A DNA stretch of 64,000 nt, taken from NCBI RefSeq assembly GCF_022581195.2, contig NC_061469.1:7248501-7312500 (forward strand), read 5' to 3'. The position numbers and the translations under genes are program-made. The notes beneath the pieces are model-generated. The model did not search any database, was not told the origin of the DNA, and saw nothing but the letters and a program-made list of their open reading frames with translations. This stretch comes from Helicoverpa zea. Lineage: Eukaryota; Arthropoda; Insecta; Lepidoptera; Noctuidae. Shown here one piece after another: positions 24,751 through 36,379 of this stretch (the stretch's first letter is position 1; the number at the start of each line of letters is the position of its first letter).

Positions 24751-26559
24751 TAATTCACACGTTAGCCTTCATTTCCGACATTGCTTTATGTACAGATGGT
24801 GGTACTATAAACTAAAGTCGTCTAATAATAGACCCGGATCTATCTCTATTCGCAATACGTTACCATGACGCAATACGTGTACAACAACTGATCACATTTT
24901 ATTGATCAACTTTGCCCCTATCAGCAATATCCTCCGAGCACCGGTATGCTAAAACTTGTATAAACATTGCGAAATGACGCGACGCGGTGCGGCGGGGGTG
25001 GCTGGCTGATCGATGTCGGCTCCTACGCTCGCCTTCGACTCACGCCCACTTACTTGCGACATCGGTAACTAGAGCACTTGCTACCGAAACCACCAAGTTT
25101 TTTGTTAATTATTAATACGCCTTTATAAAGCCAATATATTGCGTTCGAACCAGTTGCTTATGGAAGAGTTGCGAATGCGATCTACTGGCTAGAATCGGAG
25201 TTGACATCCACGTAACAAGCTGTTCGACCTGTCCAATGAAATTTTGTATTCTGTATGCTCATGACTGAACCTTGCCCCAGATATGTTTGTCTAGTATTTG
25301 CCGAATATTGTGTATCCTCAGCTATAGCTCTCATTGCGGGTAAAAGCACAATCAAAGGCACGAATTGACATGACAGATACGAGTAAATTGAATTAAAGTG
25401 CTTTCCTTTCGCTATTCCTTGCTTCTTCCATGCTTCTGCCCACGTAGTTATAAGAGATAGTGTTATAACAAAAATATTATCCGCCGATAATCGTGCAATA
25501 ATAAATTGGACAACTTCATTGAAGATTGATCGGCGCGCGCCATCACCCACGTACGTCACGCGCATTGTTGGCATGCGCCTGCGTCGATACATTTACATGT
25601 TAAACCACATTATGTTGTCATTACTCGGTACCGTGATCTATAATCGTTTTTGTCTCAATGCCGCTTCGGTTTCGGAACTCTTTGCTTTTGTATGGCTTTA
25701 AGCGTAGTAGTTTTTGTAGTCGGCCAACATTGAAAGCAAGTAGATCGAAATAACACTGATAGAGTGGACTGATAGTTGTACCGTAGGGTTACTATCTTGA
25801 CTTATGGATAACTGTTATAGATCGTGGCGGCCAACACAATGCTAACTTATCTACTATGCTAAATACGGCGCAGGGCTTTGGTCTTCTGGATGTGGACCGG
25901 CATTCCTTAGTAACAGGGTTGCCCCAATGTTTTATCGGGCTATTAACATAAAAAGTAAAAGCAAAACATCCTAATAGTGCTGCTACAAATTTGTTCGCTC
26001 ACGCCTACAGCCGACACAGGCTAATTTGCGCCAAAAGGAGCCGACATAAATCCTTTGAACAAGGGTCGGGCATAGACGTCAGGAGAGCCATATACGGCAC
26101 GGTCGTGAGCCCTCGGTTCCATACTTATGATTTGTGGCGCAGGCGCAGACGTGCCCCTTTAAGCAGGGATTAGGTGAATAATTGTGTTATGTTGACGCTC
26201 AATATTAATCGATTGGATGAGAGCTCCAAGTGAAGGATAGTTTGGACTATCATATGAATGATGAAAAATAATGACGAAATGAGTCTACGGATTTTTATTC
26301 GGTAGTTTTAAAGTAGATAAATTAGTAATCCTACCTAATTATTTTCTGAATTCATTGTAAGTTATCTAGCTATTCTGCACCGTACCTATTTACTGGTTGT
26401 TAAAAATAGTTGAGGAATGCCAATCGCAATCAAATTCAGAGTGAAATGTTTGACGATCGAGCTTAACTTCTTATAACAGTCTGAAGCCACATCTGGTGTT
26501 GATGTTAGTGTTTCGTTTAAGCACTTGCACGTTTCGTAAGTAGCGTTTATAGCAGTTTA

Positions 26560-26710
26560 GCGCGCGCATCTCCGACAGTCACGACCCACTAATTACTAGT
26601 AATTAACGATGTTCGGGCGCGGCGTGACGCGCGCGCCGGTGGGCGGGGCTAGCGTCGTTATGTATGTTAATGTAAATAGCGTGGCCAATGAGAAACATCA
26701 TGCCGCGCCG
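26560..26710. promoter_or_regulatory. CpG-rich island with homeodomain palindrome and GC/CCAAT boxes
   Basis: Contains the perfect 16-bp palindrome TAATTACTAGTAATTA (26,590-26,605), two head-to-head TAATTA homeodomain cores, then GGTGGGCGGGGC, an Sp1/KLF-type box, and GGCCAATGAG, a CCAAT box. It stands about 1.9 kb upstream of the hamlet terminal exon, in presumed intron. It may be an enhancer or alternative promoter; function is inference. Confidence 0.35.
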
Positions 26711-28859
26711 ACGCCGTGATATATTAGCATTTGAATCGCTTATTCGTTCCGTCGACTCGTGCGCACACCAACTGACCACTTTTGTGACTTTGTGTTACTC
26801 CATGCGTTTCATAGTTCGTCCCACCTCGTTTCTGATGCAAAACTATAATAAATTACCGCGATTCGTTTTACTATGCTCAGTGTATTTGGAATTCCAAACG
26901 TCTGCGATAAACTATAGTAGCGATAAATTGCTTTATACAGGCCATGTAATGTAGGTATCATGTTAGAGGCGAGGTGTGAATGGGGAATGAGCTGTTAACT
27001 CCGATGTTGTGAACTCATACTTATTCAGTCAACGTCCCGTTTATAGGTTATCGAAATTATAAAATAACATTACCGAACTGTATTAACTTATATTTTGAAT
27101 GGGTAATTTATAATTTAAATAAACTTATTAGCTAAACGTATTAATGTAAATTATAATAATATTTTATCGATAAATTATTATAATTTATTGCGCATAATGA
27201 GGCGTGATACGGAGCGCGCAGTTCCATCAATCACGTCGATTAATTTAGTATGTATGTATGTACATAGTGGTGTATGTACAATAGTGTTTGCTCAGTAGGC
27301 AGCCAATGGCAGGGGTCTCGCATGGCCTCCTGCCCGGAACATACGATGCAGCGCTCATTCGCAACGCCTCGTTAACTTTACCTACTACGAGTATATCATT
27401 GTATGACTGATGCATTTGAAAGCATACTTTATGTAAAATTTTAATAAAAACTTAATACTATAAGAACCTTGTCTCATTTCTTACCGCTTCACTGATACAC
27501 CAATGTGACTGAAAACTCTAACGTGCTCCATTATAGTATTTAATCCTTTCATTTTCGATTATGATTGACGTAGCATAATTCGATTGAACCTTTCATAACA
27601 ACAGTCCAAAGAATGTTTCAAGAGAATATTGTCGAAAAAAGCGTGAGTCGCACAACAATAGGTCTAGAGCGGAGATTGCACCACCGCTATTGCTACCGCG
27701 TATCGATAGAATGATTAATAAAAAAAGTTGACGGCTTCCATAGGTCGCAACACTGCGTAGTCACGAAGCCGGTCCTTCGCAATGCTGCGATGAAATAAGT
27801 AATAAATCGCGAACTATCGTCTTGCAAAAAAGAGGGAAAAATATTCGTGCGACTGCAATAGATGAAGTAAGCAATTTGTTAATAAATATCAGTATAGCTG
27901 CACTTGTATGTCGCTGCACAAACATGAGCATAAAGTCAAGATTTTTTAACGCAACTTGGGCCAGCTAAATAAAGATAAGGACTTGTTCATTACTGATACT
28001 GTAGATAAAAATATTGTTAATGGACACATTGGCAACATATTTACTAAAATTAGTAGTGGAAATCACATAAGTCATGTAGTCAATGGTCGACATTCCTTAT
28101 GATATTCTCATACGATCGCGGTCGTAGCAGATTCACACGCACCGCCCGCTTTTTTAGACGGCTTGGTATCGACAACCACGATCTTTGATTTATTTCACAT
28201 CACTATTTTAGGAAACGCGTCGCGCCGATCGCCTTATGGCGAGATATGAAATTGCTCGGCGATGTATGAACTTAGAATCAGCACTAAACGCCCGCTCAGA
28301 TGGATCGATTATGTCCGCGGACGTATCATGTCTCGTATTATGCGGTTGATCGTTGCAAAACCAAAGCTGCTAGTACTAAATCCTCCTGTTAAGCGCACAT
28401 TACTTACACTATATTAGGTCATGCAATTTAAAGCTTCTTCATTGAATATTATCTTTTAGATGACAACTAGTTTGTAGCCTGTGCGAATTTATTTAGCATT
28501 AATGTCTCTTAACTAGACGCGCTCTTCGATATGCCATTTATTAAGATCGTGATGGAACGTAGTCGTAAATATAGGTGTCTCTCTTAAGCATATTCAATGA
28601 TAGCCGTGCTTTATTGACAAAGGCCATATCTTGACCTGTGCGTGACATGGTAATGTGTTGGTGGGCACACAGGCGCGGGCCTCGTGTCACACTATCGCAT
28701 TGTTGTAATCGCAACCCAATAAACTGCGTAAATGGACTCGCAATACCAAAATTAAGTATTCAACGCACTCGCCGATGTTCGAGTTGCCACGCTAAATAAT
28801 TATCTAATCTATTATCGAATTGCGTTTATGGACCAATCACAGCGGAATGCGACGTATTT

Positions 28860-29090
28860 TAGAGTGGGCATTTAATACACCTTGCGGCCGATTCTGGCCA
28901 ATGGCGGATTGATTTGCCACGCATGCGCACTTATGACGATAATGTTGTTTATAAAAGTTGCGATTGCATGTGGGAACCGGGGCGGCACTGCGACGCGCGC
29001 CGTGGGAACCGCCGGAAATCGGGACTTTTTTTCTGTCAGCCTGCACCTTGCCTACATACAACTTATTTAGCGGTGATTAGTTATGTGAGC
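28860..29090. promoter_or_regulatory. GC-rich island with paired Su(H) sites
   Basis: TGTGGGAAC at 28,969-28,977 and CGTGGGAAC at 29,001-29,009 both match the Su(H)/CSL consensus YGTGRGAAM on the plus strand. GGCCAATGGCGG (CCAAT plus Pho/YY1-like core) lies near 28,898, and TATAAAAG at 28,950-28,957. The island is in presumed hamlet intron. Hamlet is tied to Notch output in Drosophila, which makes a Notch-responsive element plausible but unproven. Confidence 0.4.
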
Positions 29091-32000
29091 GGCGTCCGCA
29101 ATTAAATATATTGACGCCGATTCTGCGAAGTATCAGTAGATAACGACGGAGGACCTTTTTCGTGACATCCTGATGACCGGACCGTTAAGGTGCGCTCCAA
29201 ATTTCAATATCATTTCTAGTTAATATTGAGTATTTTATCACAGTAATTATTGAGGAATTGAGTCATATATTTTGTTTCGTAAGGTTTACGGTATTTATTT
29301 TTTAGTTCTTAATTATCGGAATAATTTACGATCAGCTCAATAAAAACTTAACTTGCTAGTTGGGTAAGTTACTTAGAAACGATAAGTAGAAGTTTAGACT
29401 TGTCTAAGTTATTTGCATGCGTCACTCAAACGCGGTTTTACAAGCAGTCAAACTTGTGAAATATTTTGGTCGGCATTATTATCGCTTGACATATTTTTAT
29501 AGTGAAATATAAAAAGTGCTAAACAACATAATAAATAGTAAATCGTTATAAAATAGCAACTTGCAGAGAACTGATAAATAAAAGGAAATAGTCTATTAGA
29601 GAATTTATAATTGATCTGTAAATGAAATACTATAACTACACTTTTGCTTTTATTAGGAAGATGCTAGCTGGATATTGTTGTTTTTATTAGGCAATGTAGT
29701 TTTAAGGACGGTTATAAATCTGAAATAATGCTGCAAAATAGCATTAGATATAATATTTATAGTAGGTACACTTCCATCAATGAAATTCAGCTAAAATAAT
29801 TTTATGCTCAAGAAAATATTACCAAGATGGTTCTTAAAGTCGCAATAATATTTTATGGGTAGAATTATTAAATTGCGTGCTGTAATTGGTATTCATCGGT
29901 AGCCGAGGCTTGGTAATTAAACACGTCTCGTTAAATGTATGCGCACGCGCCGAATTGCAACATTTAGTTTCACGCCGAGTAAACTAGTTAGCTGCCTACA
30001 TTTCACAATGATGGCCGATGTCTTGGCGTTGTGTTGGCGATTCAATACGTATACGTCGCTAAGTGGAATGAATGTGATTGAATCCTACCTAATTATTATT
30101 TATTTTATACGTTAAATCAGTTCCAGTTTAAGTTTATTTAAACAAAGCGTATTCATGACGAAAGGGATGATAAAACCTTGTTTCAAATTCGTAAGAATTA
30201 CATAGCTTGAAAGCAAAAAAGAAATTACCTAAAAGAATAACACGTTTGCCGTGCTTTAATTTTTATGTTAGCAACCACCAAGATGAAGTAGCAACATTAG
30301 CCATTACAAAACAAAGTTCCTCAATGCAAAATTTTGCAAACGAGCTAGAATAATGTATTTGCATTACGTATTCAGCGTATAACCTCGACGAAATTCTATA
30401 GAGGGACGCGCGCCGATAACAAAACCAACCAGTCTTATAATTTATCGGCCGCCATTAGATCTTACTTTGTATCCAGCCTGCATTTCATTTGCATTCGAAT
30501 TTGCGGTGACATGTCCAGTATTAAAATGATGTATCGAGGTTTGATTGCACTCCGCAGGCCCATAGAGAAGCGCACCTTACCATAAACTATTACCGCGATA
30601 GAACACCTCTAACTCTTCATTGACTTTAACGGCAGGTATTTACGTTTATGACAAGAATAAAATGATTATTCTGTGTCAGACTATGCTAATGCAGACCAGA
30701 AAATTATATCCAAAACTGTTTAGACAAAATATATTATGAAGATATTAAATAAGTGCCACAATAAATTCGCTTGCAATTAAAATGAGAATATAATCAATAT
30801 AGAATTAAGATTCTTGCTCTTTCAATGTTTAATTGAATGTAATTGAATTCGGTAGCAAATAAATCTAACTCGTTAATGCACTAATCAACTTTTTATGGCC
30901 ATTAAATTCATTTAGGTAAATAAATCTTAAATTGAATACGTTAAATATTCATTTTATTACTTCATTATTATTTTAAAAGTGCACTAACGAAGCCAACGAT
31001 GCAATTGACTCCAAATTATTATGACTGATAACTTAATTTGAATAAAACAAACATGATTGACATTCTCACAAAAATCATTAGATGCATAACCTTTTTTCTA
31101 ATAGTAAGTAATAATTTATTGGCACATATTCGTCGAAAAATTTAAACATGAGCCAATAAACAAGAAAATAAAAATACGTTTTATATTTTTTAACTAAATG
31201 GCATTATGTTTTTTTTCCTAAAAAAGTGGCCAGTAACAAAACGACAACATTATAACCAACCTCTTTTTATGGCCATAAAATGTAAAAAGATTGGCCATAC
31301 TATTTTGTAAGTCGATGTTCCTAATCGAAAGCCGACTAAACCTAATTTACTAAGGACAAGTTGTACGAAAACCGATACCTTTGCTACAACGCATTCCAGT
31401 GCCATAATAATGTTGACTGGTGAAATCCTTTGCTAGATTTACTCTATACGATTGAAGTATACGATGATACGATCAATGTAAATAGTGGGTTTCTAGTTTG
31501 TGTTGCAGTAAAATAGTGTCTTTTTAACCGTCTTAAATGAGGAGGTTCTCAATTCATAAAATTTTTTGTAATATATTTTTGTGCTAGTTATTTTGTAGTA
31601 TTTTGTGTTAGGTAAGTTTTTTTATATATTTTTTTAGAGACATTTTTACCATTTACAGTGTTATCTTTTTGTTTTTTTTTTTTTTTTGGTAATTTTATCG
31701 TCTTCCACCAATCTTTCCTAAAGCGAAGACACATAATATTAACATTGTCATCGATGACTACAAAGTCCTCAATATGATAAGCAGTTACATAAAAAAAAAA
31801 TGGCAAACAAGTCGTAGGGTATAAACGGCGTTTCGCCAACGCATTCCCAGTTCGTAGGTGGTCACGCCTTTATCACAGTTACAATACCACTAGAGGGGCC
31901 CCGCTGCACTTTATTGGACTTCCCCTTAGTAAATATCAGTGTAGACCGGCTGATATTTCCATACTGAGCTAGAACAACCGATTTGTTGTTCGTGAATTAT

Positions 32001-32140
32001 GTTTTGTTTAGTAGCTTTAGTAAATTAGATTGATACTGCTATCAATTTGGCTGTGTAATGCTACAGAAAAATTTTGATGTTCGGAAAAAGTTTTTTTTAA
32101 TCATGTTGTCAGAAAAGTGGAGTAAGTATAAGACTGTCAG

Positions 32141-32316
32141 CCTTACTTATAAACGTGAATTAAATATAAGTAATACTTAAAGGCTGTTTAAGAAAACTCT
32201 TACTTATAAAAGTTGCTTAAGCATGTCTTAACTAACATTTAATCACTACTTAAGACTTTAAGTAGTGATTAGTTAAAATGTTGCTTAGAAGGTGATTAGA
32301 GATTTTATAAGTAAGG
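32141..32316. mobile_element. MITE with 11-bp terminal inverted repeats and inner hairpin
   Basis: CCTTACTTATA at 32,141-32,151 and the exact inverse TATAAGTAAGG at 32,306-32,316 bound a 176-base segment. Inside, AATCACTACTTAA and TTAAGTAGTGATT form a 13-bp hairpin near 32,240-32,270. It has no coding capacity. Confidence 0.65.
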
Positions 32317-32418
32317 GGTTGTGTGTTTATACCATTTAAAGCTAACAATAATCTTTAATTGCAAATAATCGATCACATATAAAATAAAAAATTGAAGACG
32401 ATCACTTTTAAATGTATG

Positions 32419-32557
32419 TATAGTTACCGGCACGGATATTGAGCTCTCGGCGGAAGAGTGGTTATCGCTTTGCGCACTGTACACATAAGGCAACAAACTA
32501 ATAAATCGCTTCTGCGCAGGTGAAGGTCATGGGTCGATATCCGTGCCGATAACTATA
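32419..32557. mobile_element. MITE with 21-bp terminal inverted repeats
   Basis: TATAGTTACCGGCACGGATA at the left is matched, one base changed, by the inverse at 32,537-32,557. The 139-base body has no useful frame. It sits about 100 bases from the previous MITE, so this is a small hotspot of insertions. Confidence 0.7.
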
Positions 32558-35528
32558 GGTACTTAATATGAATTAAGACAGAAATACCTATTATATGTTA
32601 GGGACACGCATAGGTACTAATGTGTATTTATATTAGCTACAACACGTGAAGTCCCACACCTGTTATGTTTATTAAGGAAAACCACAAGATGTACCTACAC
32701 GAATTTATTTCCATCACAAAAATGCTCAGTAATTTAATCGAAAAAAGCTTAGCTGGCTATTCATAAAATTAAATTAGCTTTTATTAAAAGAAGATCAAAT
32801 ACAAACAAAAATAAAAAAAAAACTCTATGCATAGATTAACGTAGCCATTATTTTAATTTACATAAATTGGCATGTTACTATTTACCGTCCGGTATTTGAT
32901 GTTCTATAATTATATCTCTAAAATTGACCATGTGTAAATTGTATTGGTTTTGGCTTAGCCATTTACAAGACTGTTGCGTTATTCAATAAGGTTGGTATAT
33001 TATTAATACGTATTGCATTATAGCTGGTCTAAAGGTTTTATAATTTTATTTCACATGTCTAAAAAATATCGGAGGATATAGATTTGTCAATTTGAGTATG
33101 TATTTAATATCAGAGGGCATTGAGAATGAAACATTTCGGAGTTTTCCTCTCGTCTTGAAGATACTTTGAAAATATGTGGGATGTGACTATCATTACACAG
33201 GGTTATTGTATTTTAGATTAAAGACTGCAGGTATATTTGTTGGCATGCAAGGGATGCTAATTTCATTTATGAGGTAACAACAGATATATGAAAACTACGT
33301 TTATCATCTTGCTTTTCAGTTAACATTTTCACCTACCATCAAATTATATGACTAGACAAGATTTACTTATATATATAACATGCTTATGATGTTACAAATA
33401 TGATTAATTGGACGTATAAAACAGCAAATGAAGTCTTCCATCATGTATACGAAGGTAAGTTTGTCACCCATCTTGTTACGAACGCGACAAGTGCACAGAT
33501 TACAGCCATACGTAATAAACGCCCGAGATATTAGTGAAGCAAGAGAATTAACGCCTACTATAATTACAAATCTGATCGGTGAAAGCGAAGCTTCGATATA
33601 AAGCCTGATATAAAGCGCAAACAGTAAAATTAATCTATAAACAATACATAATGTAGGAAAGTAGAGATAAAAAGTACCTAATAGGACTTTCGGGAAAACC
33701 TCCTTTCGTTCAAAATCAAAGTCAACTTTTGGCCGAGAGCTGCATCAAAAAACTTAGTTCTAGTTATTAGTAGTTAGTATTTTTTTAAGGCTTAGGGGAT
33801 TCTGGAGATTTCATATCCTTAAGCGAACTACTGTGTGATTTGGATCGTTTTAATTTTGTAAAACTTGAGCTTAGATTGATATTTCAAAAAGAATGTCAGC
33901 CTGTTTGACAGCTACCACTTTTTAATGATATAGAGTTCTCTAAATATGAGTACAGTCGAGACGTGCAAAGAATTTTTCTTCAATTTTCGTAAGCTTAATT
34001 TTTTTAAGTAGTTCATACAAGCGGAGTTTTAATAACGGAAGGGCTAATTGTAAAGTTACAAAAGTAAATTAAAACAATAATCAAAGCTAAAGATGAACAG
34101 TTTCACCTACTCTTAATTGGAGTAAACACCCACCATAAATCTTCACATTAATGAACAGCGAAAGATCAAGTGGCTCATTTGAAATATTGTTTTATTCGCC
34201 AATAAAACTAGAAATAAAATAATTTTCTAATTTTATGAAACCGTTACATTATATGCAAGAAGATACGCAATTAAGTACCGGCGCTATAAATATTGGTGTT
34301 ATCTGTCTCATATTAGTATTGGGCTCCACATTGACAGATCGTAAAGCTACGGTTTTATAACTCAATTAATATTACTTAGTACGCAAGTGTAGAATGTTGC
34401 TGTTAAGATGATAATGTCATACTCGTAAAGGCAAGACGGGACCATTAGATTTTAATTATATTTCTCTCGCTGCGAACCCATTTGTTAGACTAGAAAGTTA
34501 AGTATTTTGACAGCTATAAGGGTAAGAAACTGTTTCGAAAGTTGCGAGTTGTTTGGTTAGCTCTCCATTTGCAAGTACTTTTATAGAACTATTTATTGAA
34601 CTGCATAAATCGCTATGCATAGCGCCATCAGTAAGCCAACATTTTGTATTTAGTTTTTTAATAAGCTTACCTAAAAAATGTAGTACTAAGACAATGCAGA
34701 AAAAGGGCAACTTTATTTTGAAAATATTTTTCAATTGAAATTAAGTATTGCAAGTGCAATAGTACTCGACTGTACTACGTCATATATTCGCTGTGCACAA
34801 CTTTTTATCGAATCAACACAACCACATCCATTTAGGGCGCGTACTGATGTCCACTTAAAAATTATATCATATTAAATCAACTAACGATTGGCGATCACCA
34901 CATTCTTTCCCATATTATTTCTACTATTTATTTGAACTAGTTCCTTCTCGCGGTTTCTCTTGTATCCTCAGAAAACTCTATCTATGGTATACTAGAATTT
35001 TAAGCAGTCCTTTGCGAAGTTTCGAGCTATCTCCCAACCAAAGCCCGTTTAAAATGAGTTCTTCAGTTTTATGGTGAAATGGAGTCGACAGCCAAACAGA
35101 CAGAGAAACTTTCTGTTAATAATATAAGTAAGGATGCATTGTATACATTTCGATATGTATATCGGCCTTCCATATGTTCCACTTATAACATCTATGTTAT
35201 GTTAATAAAGTAGTTAGCATTGTTGTTGAGGATTCAGTACTGGCTTGACCCCGCTTTATATTACTCACTATACTTTTATAGGTTAATATAGTGTGTGAGT
35301 ATAGGTGACGTAAGCATAGTTTTATCCATATGGCTTTTTTGTTCAGACGACTTGAGAGCATTCTATTAATATCTGAATGAAATCTGAATGTGCAATGTAC
35401 AGGACGTTTCACGAGCTGGAGGTTGCCTGAAAATTGATACAACTTAGGTCTAAACCTAGCATAATATGATAACTGAAAATTAGAATAATTTTTGGATTTT
35501 CTTATGTTTTATTATATTACTAAACAGC

Positions 35529-35642
35529 TCACTTCCTCTGCACATTCTGTGGGCGCTGCATGTCCCTAGGGAAGGTGCTCTTGGGGGGAGCACGAATTTT
35601 CCTGTTCTTATTAGACCTCTTGCGTACAACTTTTAAGATAAA
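35529..35642 (-). pseudogene. Possible coding remnant, unknown
   Basis: On the minus strand a 37-codon frame between two stops contains NKNRKIRAPPKSTFPRDMQR followed by PQNVQRK and a stop. The GC content and codon mix are unlike the flanks and it reads like the end of a basic protein, perhaps from a mobile element. I cannot name a family, and chance is possible. Confidence 0.2.
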
Positions 35643-36120
35643 CTAGCGAACCATCCCATGTGTTAGAAGGAAGAGAATTTTATAAACTAGGCATTCAATA
35701 TTGATAGCTTATTACTTCTAAACTGTGACTTGACTTGATTTTACTAACTGCTGTTTATAACGACCGAATTAATTTTAATCACACAGGATGTCAAAGCAAA
35801 TCGGATCAAGTGACAAAATTTAAACAATTTTTGATGCTATGCCGATAAATTTACAGATCAAAATCGCTTGATTTAATTAAACGGCGGCGTAACCAAGTGG
35901 TTTTGGTATAATTTTATAAATCAGGTGAAGTAAGTAGATGTCACTGGGCTCATGCAAATTATCAAGATTGCTCAAACACCTATTAAATTACAGATTAAGA
36001 TTTTATCATATTTTGCCACAGTTTCATAATTTGCCTAGAAAATACTTGAAGTACCCTAGACCATATACGCACCGTATAAAATGTGTTAGTATAACACAGT
36101 CATTTTATATGTTTTATATT

Positions 36121-36379
36121 TGGACGTAGTTATGCAGAAACGTTCCAACCCACAAGTCACCCGAAATCGAGTTATTGTGATTGAACAGCCTAAAATTTAG
36201 CATATGGTTATCTAAACTCAATATAATTCAACAATAAAACCTCTAGTACCTTTACTAGTTAGAATAAAAAAGAATACAACTGAAACGCGTAAATGCTTAT
36301 ATCTCAAATTCAAGTTTAATTTGAGATATAAGCATTTACGCGTACAGTGGGTTGGAACGTTTCTGCATAACTACGTCCA
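36121..36379. mobile_element. MITE with perfect 33-bp terminal inverted repeats and perfect 26-bp inner hairpin
   Basis: The arms at 36,121-36,153 and 36,347-36,379 are exact inverses (starting TGGACGTAGTTATGCAGAAA). Inside, 36,285-36,310 and 36,318-36,343 form a perfect 26-bp stem around a 7-base loop CAAGTTT. Total 259 bases, noncoding. The absence of mismatches suggests recent insertion or gene conversion between arms. The target duplication is unclear. Confidence 0.8.

Noticed and set aside
24322..24868. Several GC-rich frames on both strands around the hamlet exon
   Set aside because: Out-of-frame shadows of the Pro/Ala-rich coding region.
25040..25110. Upstream hamlet exon on the minus strand ending before GTAAGT at about 25,055
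   Set aside because: The phase would fit, but the frame hits a stop shortly upstream, there is no good acceptor or start codon, and the peptide has no family similarity.
25182..25592. 136-codon minus-strand frame near hamlet
   Set aside because: No recognisable domain or splice context; a few frames of this length are expected by chance in 64 kb.
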